Source: an uncultured Bacteroidia bacterium
Lineage (GTDB): Bacteria > Bacteroidota > Bacteroidia > Bacteroidales > ML635J-15
Assembly (NCBI GenBank): GCA_902790405.1
Contig: CADARW010000019.1
Location: 1-39,916 of the forward strand
Direction: 5' to 3'
DNA: 39,916 nucleotides
How positions within the stretch are numbered: the stretch's first letter is position 1; each line of letters starts with the position of its first letter. Both the position numbers and the translations under genes were made by a program. Positions 32,271-39,916 of this stretch are shown piece after piece. The notes beneath the pieces were generated by a model. That model did no database searches. It had not been told where the DNA came from and worked only from the letters and a program-made list of their open reading frames with translations.

Positions 32271-33047
32271 ATGGATAGGCAGAAAATGATATCATATAAA
32301 CTTATAAAACAAATGACGGTAGCGACGTTACTGTCGTTTGTTTTTTTATTTGGTTCTCTGTCAGCAAGTGCACAGTATGGTCTCGAGGTTGGTTTCAATG
32401 CAGGAGTCTCCTACTATATGGGCGACATAAACTATGCAAGGCAATTCTATCATCCGAGGCACAATCTAGGGGCTTCGCTCAAGTTCCATTTCAGCAATAG
32501 GATAATACTTAGGCTAGGATATTTCAACACAAGGCTCATAGGCAACGATGCCGATTTTAATAACACATTCCAGCAGGTAAGGAATAAGTCGTTTGCTGTT
32601 TCGGTTGACGAAATTTCGGCACAAGCCGAAATAAATTTTCTTCCTTATATATATGGTGACGTGGCACACAACAGTTTCACCCCTTATATGCAGGTCGGTG
32701 TTGCGGGCGCATTTGTTGGACGTACCGCCGACGACGATGATTTCTTTACAATGGCGATTCCGTTCGGCTTTGGTTTCAAGAAAAATATTTTACCAAGATT
32801 GGTACTTAGTGTCGAATGGGGATTCCGCTGGACAATATCGGACATGATCGACGGCATCACAAACGAAAGCATAAAGAAAGACTACCAGCTTGCCTATGGC
32901 ACTCCATTGACCGAAGACATCAACATGAAGCAGCTGGGTTTCCGCTATACCAACGATTGGTATTCGGTGGCACTGGTAGGGATATCGTATACGTTTAAGA
33001 TTGGTGGACTTGGGTGTCCTGCTTATTACAAGAAACACGACAAATAG
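32271..33047 (+). CDS. Outer-membrane beta-barrel protein, DUF6089-like (second paralogue)
   Basis: This is a 258-residue exported protein. The signal peptide has a long basic N-terminus, with hydrophobic core MTVATLLSFVFLFGSLSASAQ; internal ATGs at codons 6 and 15 are alternative starts. The mature part starts LEVGFNAGVSYYMGDINYA, the DUF6089 hallmark, followed by strands such as RIILRLGYFNTRLIG, SFTPYMQVGVAGAFVG, PFGFGFKKNILPRLVLSVEWG and FRWTISDMIDGI. It is shorter than its upstream paralogue. Its stop is 2 bp from the uppS start, so co-expression with uppS and bamA is likely; a link to envelope assembly is inferred from that position only. Confidence 0.85.
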   Translation: MDRQKMISYKLIKQMTVATLLSFVFLFGSLSASAQYGLEVGFNAGVSYYMGDINYARQFYHPRHNLGASLKFHFSNRIILRLGYFNTRLIGNDADFNNTFQQVRNKSFAVSVDEISAQAEINFLPYIYGDVAHNSFTPYMQVGVAGAFVGRTADDDDFFTMAIPFGFGFKKNILPRLVLSVEWGFRWTISDMIDGITNESIKKDYQLAYGTPLTEDINMKQLGFRYTNDWYSVALVGISYTFKIGGLGCPAYYKKHDK

Positions 33048-33049
33048 AA

Positions 33050-33793
33050 ATGGACTTACTTGAACAGATAGATAAGACAAAACTTCCGCAGCATGTGGCA
33101 TTCATAATGGACGGAAACGGACGCTGGGCTAAAAAGCGCGGTCAGATACGTATCTTCGGTCATAAGAAGGGCGTGTCGACCGTAAAGGAGATGCTTACTG
33201 TTGCCGGCAATCTGGGAATCAAGTACGTGACCGTATATGCGTTTTCTACCGAAAATTGGAATCGTCCCGTCGATGAGGTCGGAGGAATAATGAGCCTTCT
33301 GTCGAAGGCTATCGACGACGAAATCGACAACATGATGAAGAACGGTGTTCGCGTCTCGATGATTGGCGAGATGGAACGTCTGCCAAAATACTTGCGCGAG
33401 AAAGTTACTTACGTTATTGAAAAAACTAAAAACAATACTAAGCTCAATTTCATTGTCGCGCTCAGCTACAGTGGCCGCTGGGACATTGTCGAAGCCGCCC
33501 GCCAACTGGCAAAGGATTGTGTCGACGGTAAGATTTCGCCTGCCGATATAAGCTACGATATGTTTCCGCGTTATCTTTCAACGGCAAATGTTCCCGATCC
33601 AGAACTTATGATACGTACAAGCGGCGAGTCGCGAATCAGCAATTTTTTATTGTACCAGCTGGCCTACAGCGAATTGTATTTTACCGATGTACTGTGGCCC
33701 GATTTCAACAGTGAAGAATTTTATAAGGCATTGATTAGCTATCAGAACAGGGAACGCAGGTTTGGTAAAACAAGTGAGCAAGTAAAAAAATAA
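33050..33793 (+). CDS. uppS: Isoprenyl (di-trans,poly-cis-undecaprenyl) diphosphate synthase
   Basis: This cytoplasmic, membrane-associated cis-prenyltransferase condenses isopentenyl-PP onto farnesyl-PP to make undecaprenyl-PP, the lipid carrier for peptidoglycan and surface polysaccharides. The protein has 247 residues, the normal size. Signatures are HVAFIMDGNGRWAKKRG (catalytic Asp21), VTVYAFSTENWNRP, FIVALSYSGRWDI, and RTSGESRISNFLLYQLAYSE with FTDVLWPDF. The reading frame extends 12 codons upstream into the previous gene, but the ATG at 33050, just after the upstream stop, matches the family start. It lies 4 bp before bamA. Confidence 0.97.
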   Translation: MDLLEQIDKTKLPQHVAFIMDGNGRWAKKRGQIRIFGHKKGVSTVKEMLTVAGNLGIKYVTVYAFSTENWNRPVDEVGGIMSLLSKAIDDEIDNMMKNGVRVSMIGEMERLPKYLREKVTYVIEKTKNNTKLNFIVALSYSGRWDIVEAARQLAKDCVDGKISPADISYDMFPRYLSTANVPDPELMIRTSGESRISNFLLYQLAYSELYFTDVLWPDFNSEEFYKALISYQNRERRFGKTSEQVKK

Positions 33794-33797
33794 TGGT

Positions 33798-36308
33798 ATG
33801 AAGAGGTTTGTTTTGATATTGATGCTGATTGTGTCCGCTGTTTGGGCGGCGAACGGTCAGAATACCATATATTCTAGTGGAAGCTCGGTAAATTATTTGA
33901 CACCAAAAGAATACGAAATAGGAGGTGTTACCATCTCCGGTGTGCAGTACCTCGACCACAACGTGTTGCTTTATCTCACTGGACTCGAAATTGGAAAGCG
34001 CATTTCGGTGCCCGGACAGGATATCGCCGACGCCATAAAGAAATTGTGGGAGCAGGGCTTGTTTTCCGACGTAAAGATTTCGGTAACAAATACAATAGGC
34101 GACAAGATTTTCCTCGACATTTACCTTGAGGAGCGTCCGCGACTCTCGAAATTCTCGTTCAAAGGCGTAAAGAAGGGCGAGGCCGATGATATCCGCGAAA
34201 ATATTAAGTTAACAAAGGGTTCGCAAGTTACCGAAAACATGAAGTTGTCGGCAGAACAATACATTAAGGATTATTTTATTGACAAGGGATACTTTGATGC
34301 CGATGTTACAATTGTCGAGGAACAGGATTCCAGTCTTGCAAACAGCGTCATTCTTGTTTTCGACATCAACAAGCACGAAAGGATAAAAATTCAGGAAATA
34401 ATTTTCGAGGGCAACAATTCGATAAAGGAGTCGAAGTTGCGTCATAAGATGAAGGAAACCAAACGTAAGAGGTGGTACAATTTCTTTAAACCTTCGAAGT
34501 ACATACCAAAGAATTTCGAAGATGACAAGAAGAAAATAATAGAGAAGTACAACGAGGAAGGCTATCGCGATGCTCTTATTGTATACGATTCTATTTCTCC
34601 TAACGATGCGAAGACCATTAATTTATATATAGGTATAGAAGAGGGGCACAAGTTCTATTTCCGCAACATTAGTTGGCTCGGAAATACCATGTATTCGTCG
34701 GAGCAGCTTTCGAATGTGCTCGGCATAAAGAAAGGCGATGTATATAGCAGCAAGGTTCTTGACGAAAAACTGCTATACGATCCGACAGGCGTTATGGCTC
34801 TGTATCAGGACAATGGTTATTTGTTTTCCAATGTTCAGCCTATTGAAGTGCTTGTCGAGAACGATTCTATCGACCTTGAAATGCGAATCTATGAAGGCAA
34901 GCAGGCTACAGTTAATCGTATTACGCTTGTCGGTAACACCCGCACCAACGACCATGTTATTATGCGTGAGGTGCGTACGCGCCCAGGAAGCCTTTACAAC
35001 CGTTCCGAGGTGCAACGTACAATCCGTGAGCTAGCACAGTTGGGATATTTTAATCCAGAAAAATTGAATGTTGACTTCAATCCCGATCCAGTTTCAGGAA
35101 CGGTTGACCTTGAATATACGGTAGAGGAAAAACCATCCGACCAAATTCAGGTTTCTGGAGGTTATGGTTCGGGAATGTTTGTAGGTACGCTAGGTATTAC
35201 GTTTACCAACTTCTCGCTACGCAACATATTCAACTTTAAGTCGTACCGACCTTTGCCTTCTGGCGACGGACAAAGGCTATCGATTCAAGCATCGGCAAGC
35301 GGATTGTGGTATCAGAACTATAGCTTCTCGTTTGTCGACCCATGGTTTGGAGGCAAGAAGCCTAATTCGTTCTCGTTGTCGGTATACCATTCCAACGTAA
35401 GGAATGATTATGGTAAAGTAGAAAACAAGGAAGATCGCCAAACATTTAAGGTTACTGGTGCAGGCATAGGTCTGGGGCAGCGCTTGCAAGTTCCCGACGA
35501 TTATTTCACATTGTACCTTGAATTGTCTTATAAGCGTTACAATATCCACAACTACACCAATACTTCTATGATTTTCGACAATGGTGTATCCAACAACTTG
35601 TCGGTTAAGGCTGTGCTCGGACGTTCGTCGTCGGGACCGAACCCGATATATCCGACAATGGGCTCAGAGTTCTCGGTATCGGCCGAACTTACACCTCCAT
35701 TTTCGTACATGAACGGCAAGGACTATACCGATCCAAATATGACTATACAAGAACGTTACAATTGGATTGAATACCATAAATATAAAGCTTCAGCAAAGTG
35801 GTTCACCACATTGCTTGGACCAAAAGACGGCAGTTCGAGGGCTTTGGTTCTAGTCACAAAGGCTGAGTTCGGTTTGCTCGGAATGTACAACAAAAACGTA
35901 GGTAAGTCGCCGTTCGAGTACTTCCAGGTTGGTGGCGACGGCCTATACGGATACAATCTTTATGGTGCTGAAAATATTGGTCTACGCGGTTATTCCAACC
36001 AGTCGCTTACTCCTGCTTCGAATGGTTATGTTTATAACAAATATACTGTCGAACTCCGCTACCCGATGTCCCTTAATCCAAATGCTACTTTCTATGCAAT
36101 TGCGTTTGCCGAAGCTGGTAACTGCTGGTATTCAATCGAGAACTTCCGTCCATTCGATGTCAAACGTTCGGCTGGTGTCGGCGTGAGGGTTTATATGTCG
36201 ATGATCGGTCTTATCGGTGTCGACTGGGGCTACGGTTTCGACGAAATTCCTGGAAATCCGGAAGCAAGCGGCAGCCAGTTCCACTTCGTAATAGGACAGA
36301 ATTTCTAA
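33798..36308 (+). CDS. bamA: Outer-membrane protein assembly factor BamA
   Basis: This is the central essential subunit of the BAM complex, which folds and inserts beta-barrel proteins into the outer membrane. It has 836 residues. The signal peptide is MKRFVLILMLIVSAVWAANG. Five POTRA domains occupy about 38-450 (IGGVTISGVQYLD..., LSKFSFKGVKKGE..., IKIQEIIFEGNNSI..., FYFRNISWLGNTMYS..., VNRITLVGNTRTND...). The barrel follows from about 455 (QIQVSGGYGSGMFVGTLGIT, SFSFVDPWFGGKKPNSFS, ENIGLRGYSNQSLTP with the RGY loop) and ends FHFVIGQNF with the C-terminal Phe signal. POTRA3 has a basic insert (KETKRKRWYNFFKPSKYIPK), common in Bacteroidetes. It is followed downstream by two skp-like chaperone genes, the usual partners. 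Confidence 0.97.
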   Translation: MKRFVLILMLIVSAVWAANGQNTIYSSGSSVNYLTPKEYEIGGVTISGVQYLDHNVLLYLTGLEIGKRISVPGQDIADAIKKLWEQGLFSDVKISVTNTIGDKIFLDIYLEERPRLSKFSFKGVKKGEADDIRENIKLTKGSQVTENMKLSAEQYIKDYFIDKGYFDADVTIVEEQDSSLANSVILVFDINKHERIKIQEIIFEGNNSIKESKLRHKMKETKRKRWYNFFKPSKYIPKNFEDDKKKIIEKYNEEGYRDALIVYDSISPNDAKTINLYIGIEEGHKFYFRNISWLGNTMYSSEQLSNVLGIKKGDVYSSKVLDEKLLYDPTGVMALYQDNGYLFSNVQPIEVLVENDSIDLEMRIYEGKQATVNRITLVGNTRTNDHVIMREVRTRPGSLYNRSEVQRTIRELAQLGYFNPEKLNVDFNPDPVSGTVDLEYTVEEKPSDQIQVSGGYGSGMFVGTLGITFTNFSLRNIFNFKSYRPLPSGDGQRLSIQASASGLWYQNYSFSFVDPWFGGKKPNSFSLSVYHSNVRNDYGKVENKEDRQTFKVTGAGIGLGQRLQVPDDYFTLYLELSYKRYNIHNYTNTSMIFDNGVSNNLSVKAVLGRSSSGPNPIYPTMGSEFSVSAELTPPFSYMNGKDYTDPNMTIQERYNWIEYHKYKASAKWFTTLLGPKDGSSRALVLVTKAEFGLLGMYNKNVGKSPFEYFQVGGDGLYGYNLYGAENIGLRGYSNQSLTPASNGYVYNKYTVELRYPMSLNPNATFYAIAFAEAGNCWYSIENFRPFDVKRSAGVGVRVYMSMIGLIGVDWGYGFDEIPGNPEASGSQFHFVIGQNF

Positions 36309-36519
36309 ATGGAACGATTATTGTATTGGGGAATATCGTAAATGAAATTTTTGAATTAACTTTGCAAAATTGTTGAATAAAATGTGCTAGAAGGTAGAAA
36401 GAAGAAAAGGATTTAAGCCTGTTGGCCTAAACGTAGAAACGGGTGAAGTCCTCAACGAAGTTAACCTTTAGCTCGGCGCAAGCCAAACTTAAAAATTAGA
36501 AACTTTAAAACTTAGGTAT
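36309..36519. other. Spacer between bamA and ompH with dispersed repeat words
   Basis: No gene is seen in this 211-bp spacer. It holds CCTCAACGAAGTTAACCTT at 36450-36468, which matches 16808-16826 apart from two 1-base indels. It also holds a small stem GGCGCAAGCC and two near-AAACG words (36428-36440). Confidence 0.5.
36357..36364 (+). promoter_or_regulatory. Candidate promoter -7 element of the ompH pair
   Basis: TAACTTTG (TAnnTTTG) lies 155 nt before the ompH ATG and would give a long leader containing the dispersed repeat. No good -33 TTG was found. Read-through from bamA is the alternative. Confidence 0.4.
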
Positions 36520-37032
36520 ATGAAACGAATTATTTTACTTGCAGTGGCCATCTTGTTTGCAACATTTGCATTCAGCCAGAAATACGCATATGTCGATACG
36601 GAATACATACTGAACAACATTCCTGTTTACGAATCGGCAAAGACCCAACTCGAAGACCTTACAAAGGAATGGAAAAAGGAGATTGATGCGAAAAAGACTT
36701 CAATCGACCAGATGTATCAGAACTATCAGTCGGAAAGAATACTTCTTACCGAAGAGCTTCGTGCAAAACGCGAAGATGAAATAATGAAGAAAGAACAAGA
36801 ACTCAAGCAGTTGCAGCAGAAGTATTTCGGTGAAAGCGGAATGCTTTACAAGAAACGCGAAGAGTTGATAAAGCCTATTCAGGATGACATTTACAATGCA
36901 ATAAAAGAAATCGCAACCGAAGGTGGCTATGCTGTTATCTTCGATACGGCAAACAATCTCAATATGCTCTACACCGACCCGCGTCACGACAAGAGCGACG
37001 ATGTGCTGAGAAAATTGGGTTACAAGAATTAA
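36520..37032 (+). CDS. OmpH/Skp family periplasmic chaperone (copy 1)
   Basis: This is a periplasmic holdase for unfolded outer-membrane proteins on their way to BAM. It has 170 residues, the usual length. The signal peptide is MKRIILLAVAILFATFAFSQ. The mature N-terminus KYAYVDTEYILNNIPVYESA is the family hallmark. A long charged coiled coil (about 40-110; LEDLTKEWKKEIDAKKTS, RAKREDEIMKKEQELKQLQQ) forms the tentacles. The C-terminal strand region (GGYAVIFDTANNLNMLYTDP) closes the beta core. It sits between bamA and a paralogue and is a probable functional partner of the nearby BamA. Confidence 0.94.
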   Translation: MKRIILLAVAILFATFAFSQKYAYVDTEYILNNIPVYESAKTQLEDLTKEWKKEIDAKKTSIDQMYQNYQSERILLTEELRAKREDEIMKKEQELKQLQQKYFGESGMLYKKREELIKPIQDDIYNAIKEIATEGGYAVIFDTANNLNMLYTDPRHDKSDDVLRKLGYKN

Positions 37033-37058
37033 AGTGCTAATAATAAATAATAGAATAG

Positions 37059-37565
37059 ATGAGAAGATTAGTTTTAGTATTGGTATTATGCGTGAGCAGC
37101 ATATTCGTGTTCTCACAGAAGGCTGTTAAGTTTGCTCACGTTGACGTGCAGGCAATTTTTGGCGAAATGCCCGAAAAGGCTGCAGCAACCAAGGAAGTGG
37201 AAGATTATGCAAAGACTCTCGAAGACCAGATGCAGGTAATGTACAAGGAATACGAGACTAAAATGAAGGAATATACCGAAAACAAAGACACTTGGTCGGC
37301 TCTTATCCGTCAGGACAAGGAAGAAGCCATAATGTCGTTGCAGCAGCGTATCCAGAATTTCCAGCAGCAAGCCGAAACCGACTTGCAGAACCGCGAAGCT
37401 GCTTTGCTCGAACCTATCACCAACAAGATTAAGGATGCAATAAACGCAGTAGCTGCAGAGCAGGGACTTACATACGTTTACGACAAGACTACCTTGCTTT
37501 ACACTTCGCCAGATGCAACCGACATCACTGCCGATGTAAAGGCAAAGCTTGGAATTAAGAAATAA
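37059..37565 (+). CDS. OmpH/Skp family periplasmic chaperone (copy 2)
   Basis: This is the second Skp-like chaperone, 168 residues, 26 bp after the first copy. The signal peptide is MRRLVLVLVLCVSSIFVFSQ. The mature start VKFAHVDVQAIFGEMPEKAA parallels copy 1. The helical tentacle region (about 40-110; EDYAKTLEDQMQVMYKEYET, MSLQQRIQNFQQQAETDLQN) is richer in Gln than in copy 1. The end (GLTYVYDKTTLLYTSPDATDI) matches the beta core. Tandem skp genes after bamA are standard in Bacteroidales. A terminator-like hairpin follows 12 bp after the stop. Confidence 0.94.
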   Translation: MRRLVLVLVLCVSSIFVFSQKAVKFAHVDVQAIFGEMPEKAAATKEVEDYAKTLEDQMQVMYKEYETKMKEYTENKDTWSALIRQDKEEAIMSLQQRIQNFQQQAETDLQNREAALLEPITNKIKDAINAVAAEQGLTYVYDKTTLLYTSPDATDITADVKAKLGIKK

Positions 37566-37576
37566 GTTGAATTTTG

Positions 37577-37627
37577 AAGGCATTTCCAAAAGTACGGCTT
37601 GTGTGTCGGCTTATGGAAATGCTTTTT
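37577..37627 (+). terminator. Terminator or attenuator between ompH copy 2 and murI
   Basis: The arms AAGGCATTTCC (37577-37587) and GGAAATGCTT (from 37615) pair with an 8-bp perfect core and are followed by TTTTT. The loop is 27 nt. The T-run ends 9 nt before the murI ATG, and no murI promoter is visible after it, so murI may depend on read-through. Confidence 0.6.
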
Positions 37628-37635
37628 ATTTTACC

Positions 37636-38433
37636 ATGAACGAAAACAGCCCCATAGGAGTATTCGATAGCGGAATAGGTGGACTTACAGTCCTTCGCGA
37701 ACTTCTTGCCGAACTTCCCGACGAGGATTTCATCTATTTTGCCGACAGCAAGAATGCTCCATACGGTCCACGTACTGTAGAAGATGTTACGGCATTGTCG
37801 TCGAGAATTGTGCAGTTTCTTGTGGACAAGGGTTGTAAAATTGTGGTTATTGCATGTAATACGGCAACGGCAGCAGCTGTTTATTCAATGCGAAAGGAGT
37901 TCAAGGTGCCAATCGTTGGACTCGAGCCAGCCGTGAAGCCAGCCTGCTTGAAAACTCGCACAAGACACGTTGGAGTGCTGGCAACCGAAGGTACTTTCCG
38001 TGGCGCTCACTTCAAGAATACCAGCGACAAGTATCGCAAATATGTTTCGTTGCACCTAGAAATTGCCAAGGAGCTTGTCGAACTTGCCGAACGTGGTGTT
38101 TTCAGTGGCAACGACGTCGATACGGTAATACAGAAGTACATCGATCCGCTAAAGCAATGCAATGTTGACCATATTGTGCTCGGTTGTACCCATTACCCGT
38201 TTTTCCGTCCTGTGATTGAACGTATTGCCGGCGATGGTGTAAAGATTATCGATTCGTCTGAAGCTATTGCCCGTCGCACCAAGGATATACTTATGACAAC
38301 CAATATGATGCGGACGGAAAATCCAAACAGAACAGTACGTCTGTATTCATCCGATTCTCCCGAAAAGCTATCGCTTATTGCAAATGCCTATCTCGACGAA
38401 AAAGTAACCGTTGAGGGAAATGTAAATCTATAA
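37636..38433 (+). CDS. murI: Glutamate racemase
   Basis: This cytoplasmic, cofactor-independent enzyme converts L-glutamate to D-glutamate for peptidoglycan. It has 265 residues, the normal length. Motifs are SPIGVFDSGIGGLTVLREL, YFADSKNAPYGPRTV, VVIACNTATAAAVYSM (first catalytic Cys) and HIVLGCTHYPFFRPVI (second catalytic Cys). The open frame extends 29 codons upstream through the hairpin, starting at a TTG, but the ATG at 37636 (MNENSPIGVFDSG) matches the family start. It is the last gene of the plus-strand envelope block and, with UppS, feeds cell-wall synthesis. Confidence 0.97.
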   Translation: MNENSPIGVFDSGIGGLTVLRELLAELPDEDFIYFADSKNAPYGPRTVEDVTALSSRIVQFLVDKGCKIVVIACNTATAAAVYSMRKEFKVPIVGLEPAVKPACLKTRTRHVGVLATEGTFRGAHFKNTSDKYRKYVSLHLEIAKELVELAERGVFSGNDVDTVIQKYIDPLKQCNVDHIVLGCTHYPFFRPVIERIAGDGVKIIDSSEAIARRTKDILMTTNMMRTENPNRTVRLYSSDSPEKLSLIANAYLDEKVTVEGNVNL

Positions 38434-38541
38434 GGCGAAAAACTAACAGAAAATCAGTCTCTTTGTCTGCAAGTCTACGCGACTGTAAGCCTGTTAGACT
38501 GCGAGACTGTTAGCCTGTGAGGCTGCAAGCCTTTTCGCCTT
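38432..38541. terminator. Long inverted repeat between murI and the glycosyltransferase gene
   Basis: AAGGCGAAAA (38432-38441) and TTTTCGCCTT (38532-38541) are perfect 10-bp complementary arms separated by 90 bp. They begin at the murI stop and end at the stop codon of the convergent gene. The enclosed sequence is an 8-bp tandem repeat. A bidirectional terminator role is plausible. Confidence 0.5.
38457..38531. repeat. 8-bp tandem repeat GNCTGYNA, about nine units
   Basis: Consecutive octamers run in register from 38457: GTCTCTTT, GTCTGCAA, GTCTACGC, GACTGTAA, GCCTGTTA, GACTGCGA, GACTGTTA, GCCTGTGA, GGCTGCAA, then a partial GCC. Non-coding. Confidence 0.75.
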
Positions 38542-39276
38542 CTAAGCCAAATACTTTTTCTTATTGAATATACTTTGCAGTTTCATCTTCAGCACACCGA
38601 AAACGGCTTCGCCAATAATGCCACCGCTCATCTTCGACGTACCTTTTTGCCTGTCGGTAAAAATTATCGAAACTTCCTCAATCTTGAAACCGTGCAGCCA
38701 CGACTTGAATTTCATTTCAATCTGGAAAGCATAGCCAATCATCTTTATGTGGTCGAGGTTGATGGTCTCAAGCACCTTGCGGTTGTAGCAAACGAACCCG
38801 GCGGTAGTGTCGTTCAGTTTCATTCGCGTTATGAATCTTACATATTTCGATGCGAAGTACGACAGCAAAATGCGCTTCATTGGCCAGTTTACAACATTTA
38901 CGCCAGTTTTGTAACGCGAACCAACGGCTACGTCGGCACCATCCTTGCATGCTTTGTACAGATTTTCTAGGTCGGCAGGGTTGTGCGAAAAGTCGGCATC
39001 CATCTCGTAGATGTATTCGTACCCATTTTCGAGGCACCATTTGAACCCGGTGATGTATGCTGTTCCAAGTCCAAGCTTTCCTGAACGTTCTATAATGAAT
39101 AGCCGTTCGGGGAATTCTGTCATCAGTTTCTTTACAGCATCGGCGGTCCCGTCTGGCGAGCCGTCATCAACAATCAGAATGTCGAATCTTGTATTGAGAC
39201 CGAAAACAAAGCGGATAATAGCTTCGATGTTTTCGATTTCGTTGTATGTCGGTATTATGACAATGTTTTCTTTCAT
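38542..39276 (-). CDS. Family 2 glycosyltransferase, polyprenol monophosphomannose synthase-like
   Basis: This is a cytoplasmic, membrane-associated glycosyltransferase of 244 residues. Dpm1-type enzymes move a sugar, typically mannose from GDP-mannose, onto a polyprenyl phosphate. Motifs are VIIPTYNEIENIEAII, LIVDDGSPDGTADAV, GLGTAYITGFKWCLENG, the metal-binding DxD in YEMDADFSHNPADL, and VAVGSRYKTG. The C-terminal part (IGYAFQIEMKFKSWLHGFKI, EVSIIFTDRQKGTSKMS) matches Dpm1. No transmembrane domain is seen, as in single-domain Dpm1 proteins. The ATG at 39276 is preferred over a TTG two codons upstream. The sugar and lipid acceptor are inferred from the family. Confidence 0.9.
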   Translation of the reverse strand: MKENIVIIPTYNEIENIEAIIRFVFGLNTRFDILIVDDGSPDGTADAVKKLMTEFPERLFIIERSGKLGLGTAYITGFKWCLENGYEYIYEMDADFSHNPADLENLYKACKDGADVAVGSRYKTGVNVVNWPMKRILLSYFASKYVRFITRMKLNDTTAGFVCYNRKVLETINLDHIKMIGYAFQIEMKFKSWLHGFKIEEVSIIFTDRQKGTSKMSGGIIGEAVFGVLKMKLQSIFNKKKYLA

Positions 39277-39295
39277 GAACAAACTTTTAAGGTTG

Positions 39296-39303
39296 CAAAT
39301 TTA
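39296..39303 (-). promoter_or_regulatory. Promoter -7 element of the glycosyltransferase gene
   Basis: The minus strand reads TAAATTTG (TAnnTTTG), 19 nt before the ATG at 39276. No clear -33 TTG was found. Confidence 0.55.
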
Positions 39304-39645
39304 GTTTAAATTTCGGATATGGAAGAAATAAGAAGATAAATGTTCGCTATTGTTCCTATATATATATTAATAGGTATACCCATCTTTTGCGACTCTAGAC
39401 ATGTATTTTTCATGGTATCTTAAAGGATTGCTTTTGGAATGGCATGTATATTTTGCTTCACTTTTCCGAATGTCCGCGAAGAAAATGACGTTTGGCCCCA
39501 TTTCGGATGGCCTAAAAATGGGCAAAATTGGGATATTTTTGTGCTGATTTTGCGAAAAAATGAGGAGAAATTACCATTGTAATGTATTGATAATTAGTAT
39601 ATTATAAAATATTTTCAACTTTTTTGAAAAAAAAGTGAAAAAAGT
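39304..39645. other. Gene-free AT-rich spacer upstream of the rRNA operon
   Basis: No gene was recognised here. Around 39490-39530 an imperfect inverted repeat, GCCCCATTT ... AAATGGGC, can pair with one bulged base. From about 39580 to 39645 the sequence is almost pure A/T, which would suit an UP-element-like activator of the rRNA promoter (inferred). Confidence 0.5.
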
Positions 39646-39676
39646 TTTGGAGGTAATTAAAAATGCACTACTTTTG
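39646..39676 (+). promoter_or_regulatory. Ribosomal RNA operon promoter
   Basis: TTTG at 39646-39649 (TTG at 39647) and TACTTTTG at 39669-39676, offset 22 nt, match both Bacteroidetes elements. They lie about 200 nt upstream of 16S and follow an AT-rich tract. Confidence 0.75.
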
Positions 39677-39734
39677 CAATCCCAAACGATGAGGGACGGA
39701 GGTCATCCGGAAGGCATCGGGAGGGGGAGAAAAA

Positions 39735-39746
39735 GTTCTTTGAAAG
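39735..39746 (+). promoter_or_regulatory. boxA-like antitermination site in rRNA leader
   Basis: GTTCTTTGAAAG resembles the boxA core (TGCTCTTTAACA in E. coli), the binding site for NusB-S10 that protects rRNA transcription from termination. Its position in the leader fits. A small stem, CGAC/GTCG, lies at 39841-39854. Confidence 0.6.
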
Positions 39747-39869
39747 ATTGACAAGTAGCAAAAGATAAAGACAGGTTAACAACTTTGAAGATTCTAATAG
39801 AGTTTATTCAGGTTAGCGAGACGGGACGACTTAAAGTACACGACTGAAAGGTCGTAAAGATTATTAATT

Positions 39870-39916
39870 ACAATGAAGAGTTTGATCCTGGCTCAGGATG
39901 AACGCTAGCGGGAGGC
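39870..39916 (+). rRNA. 16S ribosomal RNA, first 47 nt
   Basis: The universal 5' end GAAGAGTTTGATCCTGGCTC (39875 onward) is followed by GATGAACGCTAGCGGGAGGC, in line with Bacteroidetes 16S. The start was set by alignment to E. coli position 1 and is good to a few bases. The rest of the gene lies outside the window. Confidence 0.95.

Noticed and set aside
36357-36519. Riboswitch or structured leader before ompH
   Set aside because: Only a short GGCGCAAGCC stem and dispersed repeat words are seen; no known riboswitch core was recognised.
37549-37635. Longer murI start at the TTG at 37549
   Set aside because: It overlaps the end of the ompH gene and the hairpin, and the ATG at 37636 gives the conserved family N-terminus.
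38457-38531. CRISPR array
   Set aside because: The units are contiguous 8-mers without spacers and there are no cas genes.

Overview
The window is about 40 kb of chromosome from a member of the Bacteroidota, most likely a Bacteroidales. The signs are: repeated promoter elements of the TTG / TAnnTTTG type, no obvious Shine-Dalgarno sequences, four proteins with C-terminal type IX secretion (T9SS) sorting domains, a PorP/SprF-OmpA pair, an S46 peptidase, DUF6089-type outer-membrane proteins, and the block nadK-uppS-bamA-ompH-ompH-murI. No phage, integrase, IS element, plasmid or CRISPR locus was seen. Genes read as housekeeping or cell-envelope functions, with secreted T9SS cargo between them.

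Layout. Positions 1-10,240 are all minus strand. From upstream to downstream they are a PorP/SprF protein and an OmpA/PD40 protein, class I fructose-1,6-bisphosphatase with its own promoter and terminator, two tandem paralogous T9SS proteins with 7 and 3 PKD domains, and the first part of an S46 dipeptidyl-peptidase cut by the window edge. A divergent spacer (10,241-10,588) with a perfect palindrome leads into a 2063-residue plus-strand T9SS adhesin-like protein (10,589-16,780). It converges through a bidirectional terminator on a minus-strand operon (20,130-16,995) of an AlkD-like protein, heptose-7-phosphate kinase and a UshA-like 5'-nucleotidase.

Positions 20,276-25,049 are plus strand: a small secreted protein of unknown function, a broken lpxK, purine nucleoside phosphorylase, rbfA, a LolC/E-type permease and a NYN-LOTUS protein. 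A shared terminator separates these from minus-strand mgtC. tRNA-Ala(CGC) follows, then a minus-strand C10 cysteine protease with two CUB-like domains and a sorting domain.

Positions 28,280-38,433 form a plus-strand envelope-biogenesis block: CBS protein, single-POTRA Omp85-like barrel, NAD kinase, two DUF6089-like barrels, undecaprenyl-PP synthase, BamA, two OmpH/Skp chaperones and glutamate racemase. It links cell-wall precursor supply (UppS, MurI) with outer-membrane protein assembly (BamA, Skp). A minus-strand Dpm1-like glycosyltransferase follows. The window ends 47 nt into a 16S rRNA gene whose promoter and boxA-like leader are visible.

Most notable: lpxK has lost roughly 50 codons and its reading frame. 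The adhesin gene is compositionally mosaic. The longer spacers carry small repeat families: AAACG mini-hairpins, a 10-bp CAAAC repeat and an 8-bp GNCTG repeat inside a long inverted repeat. No wholly new multi-gene system was identified with confidence. All functions come from reading motifs by eye; no database search was run.
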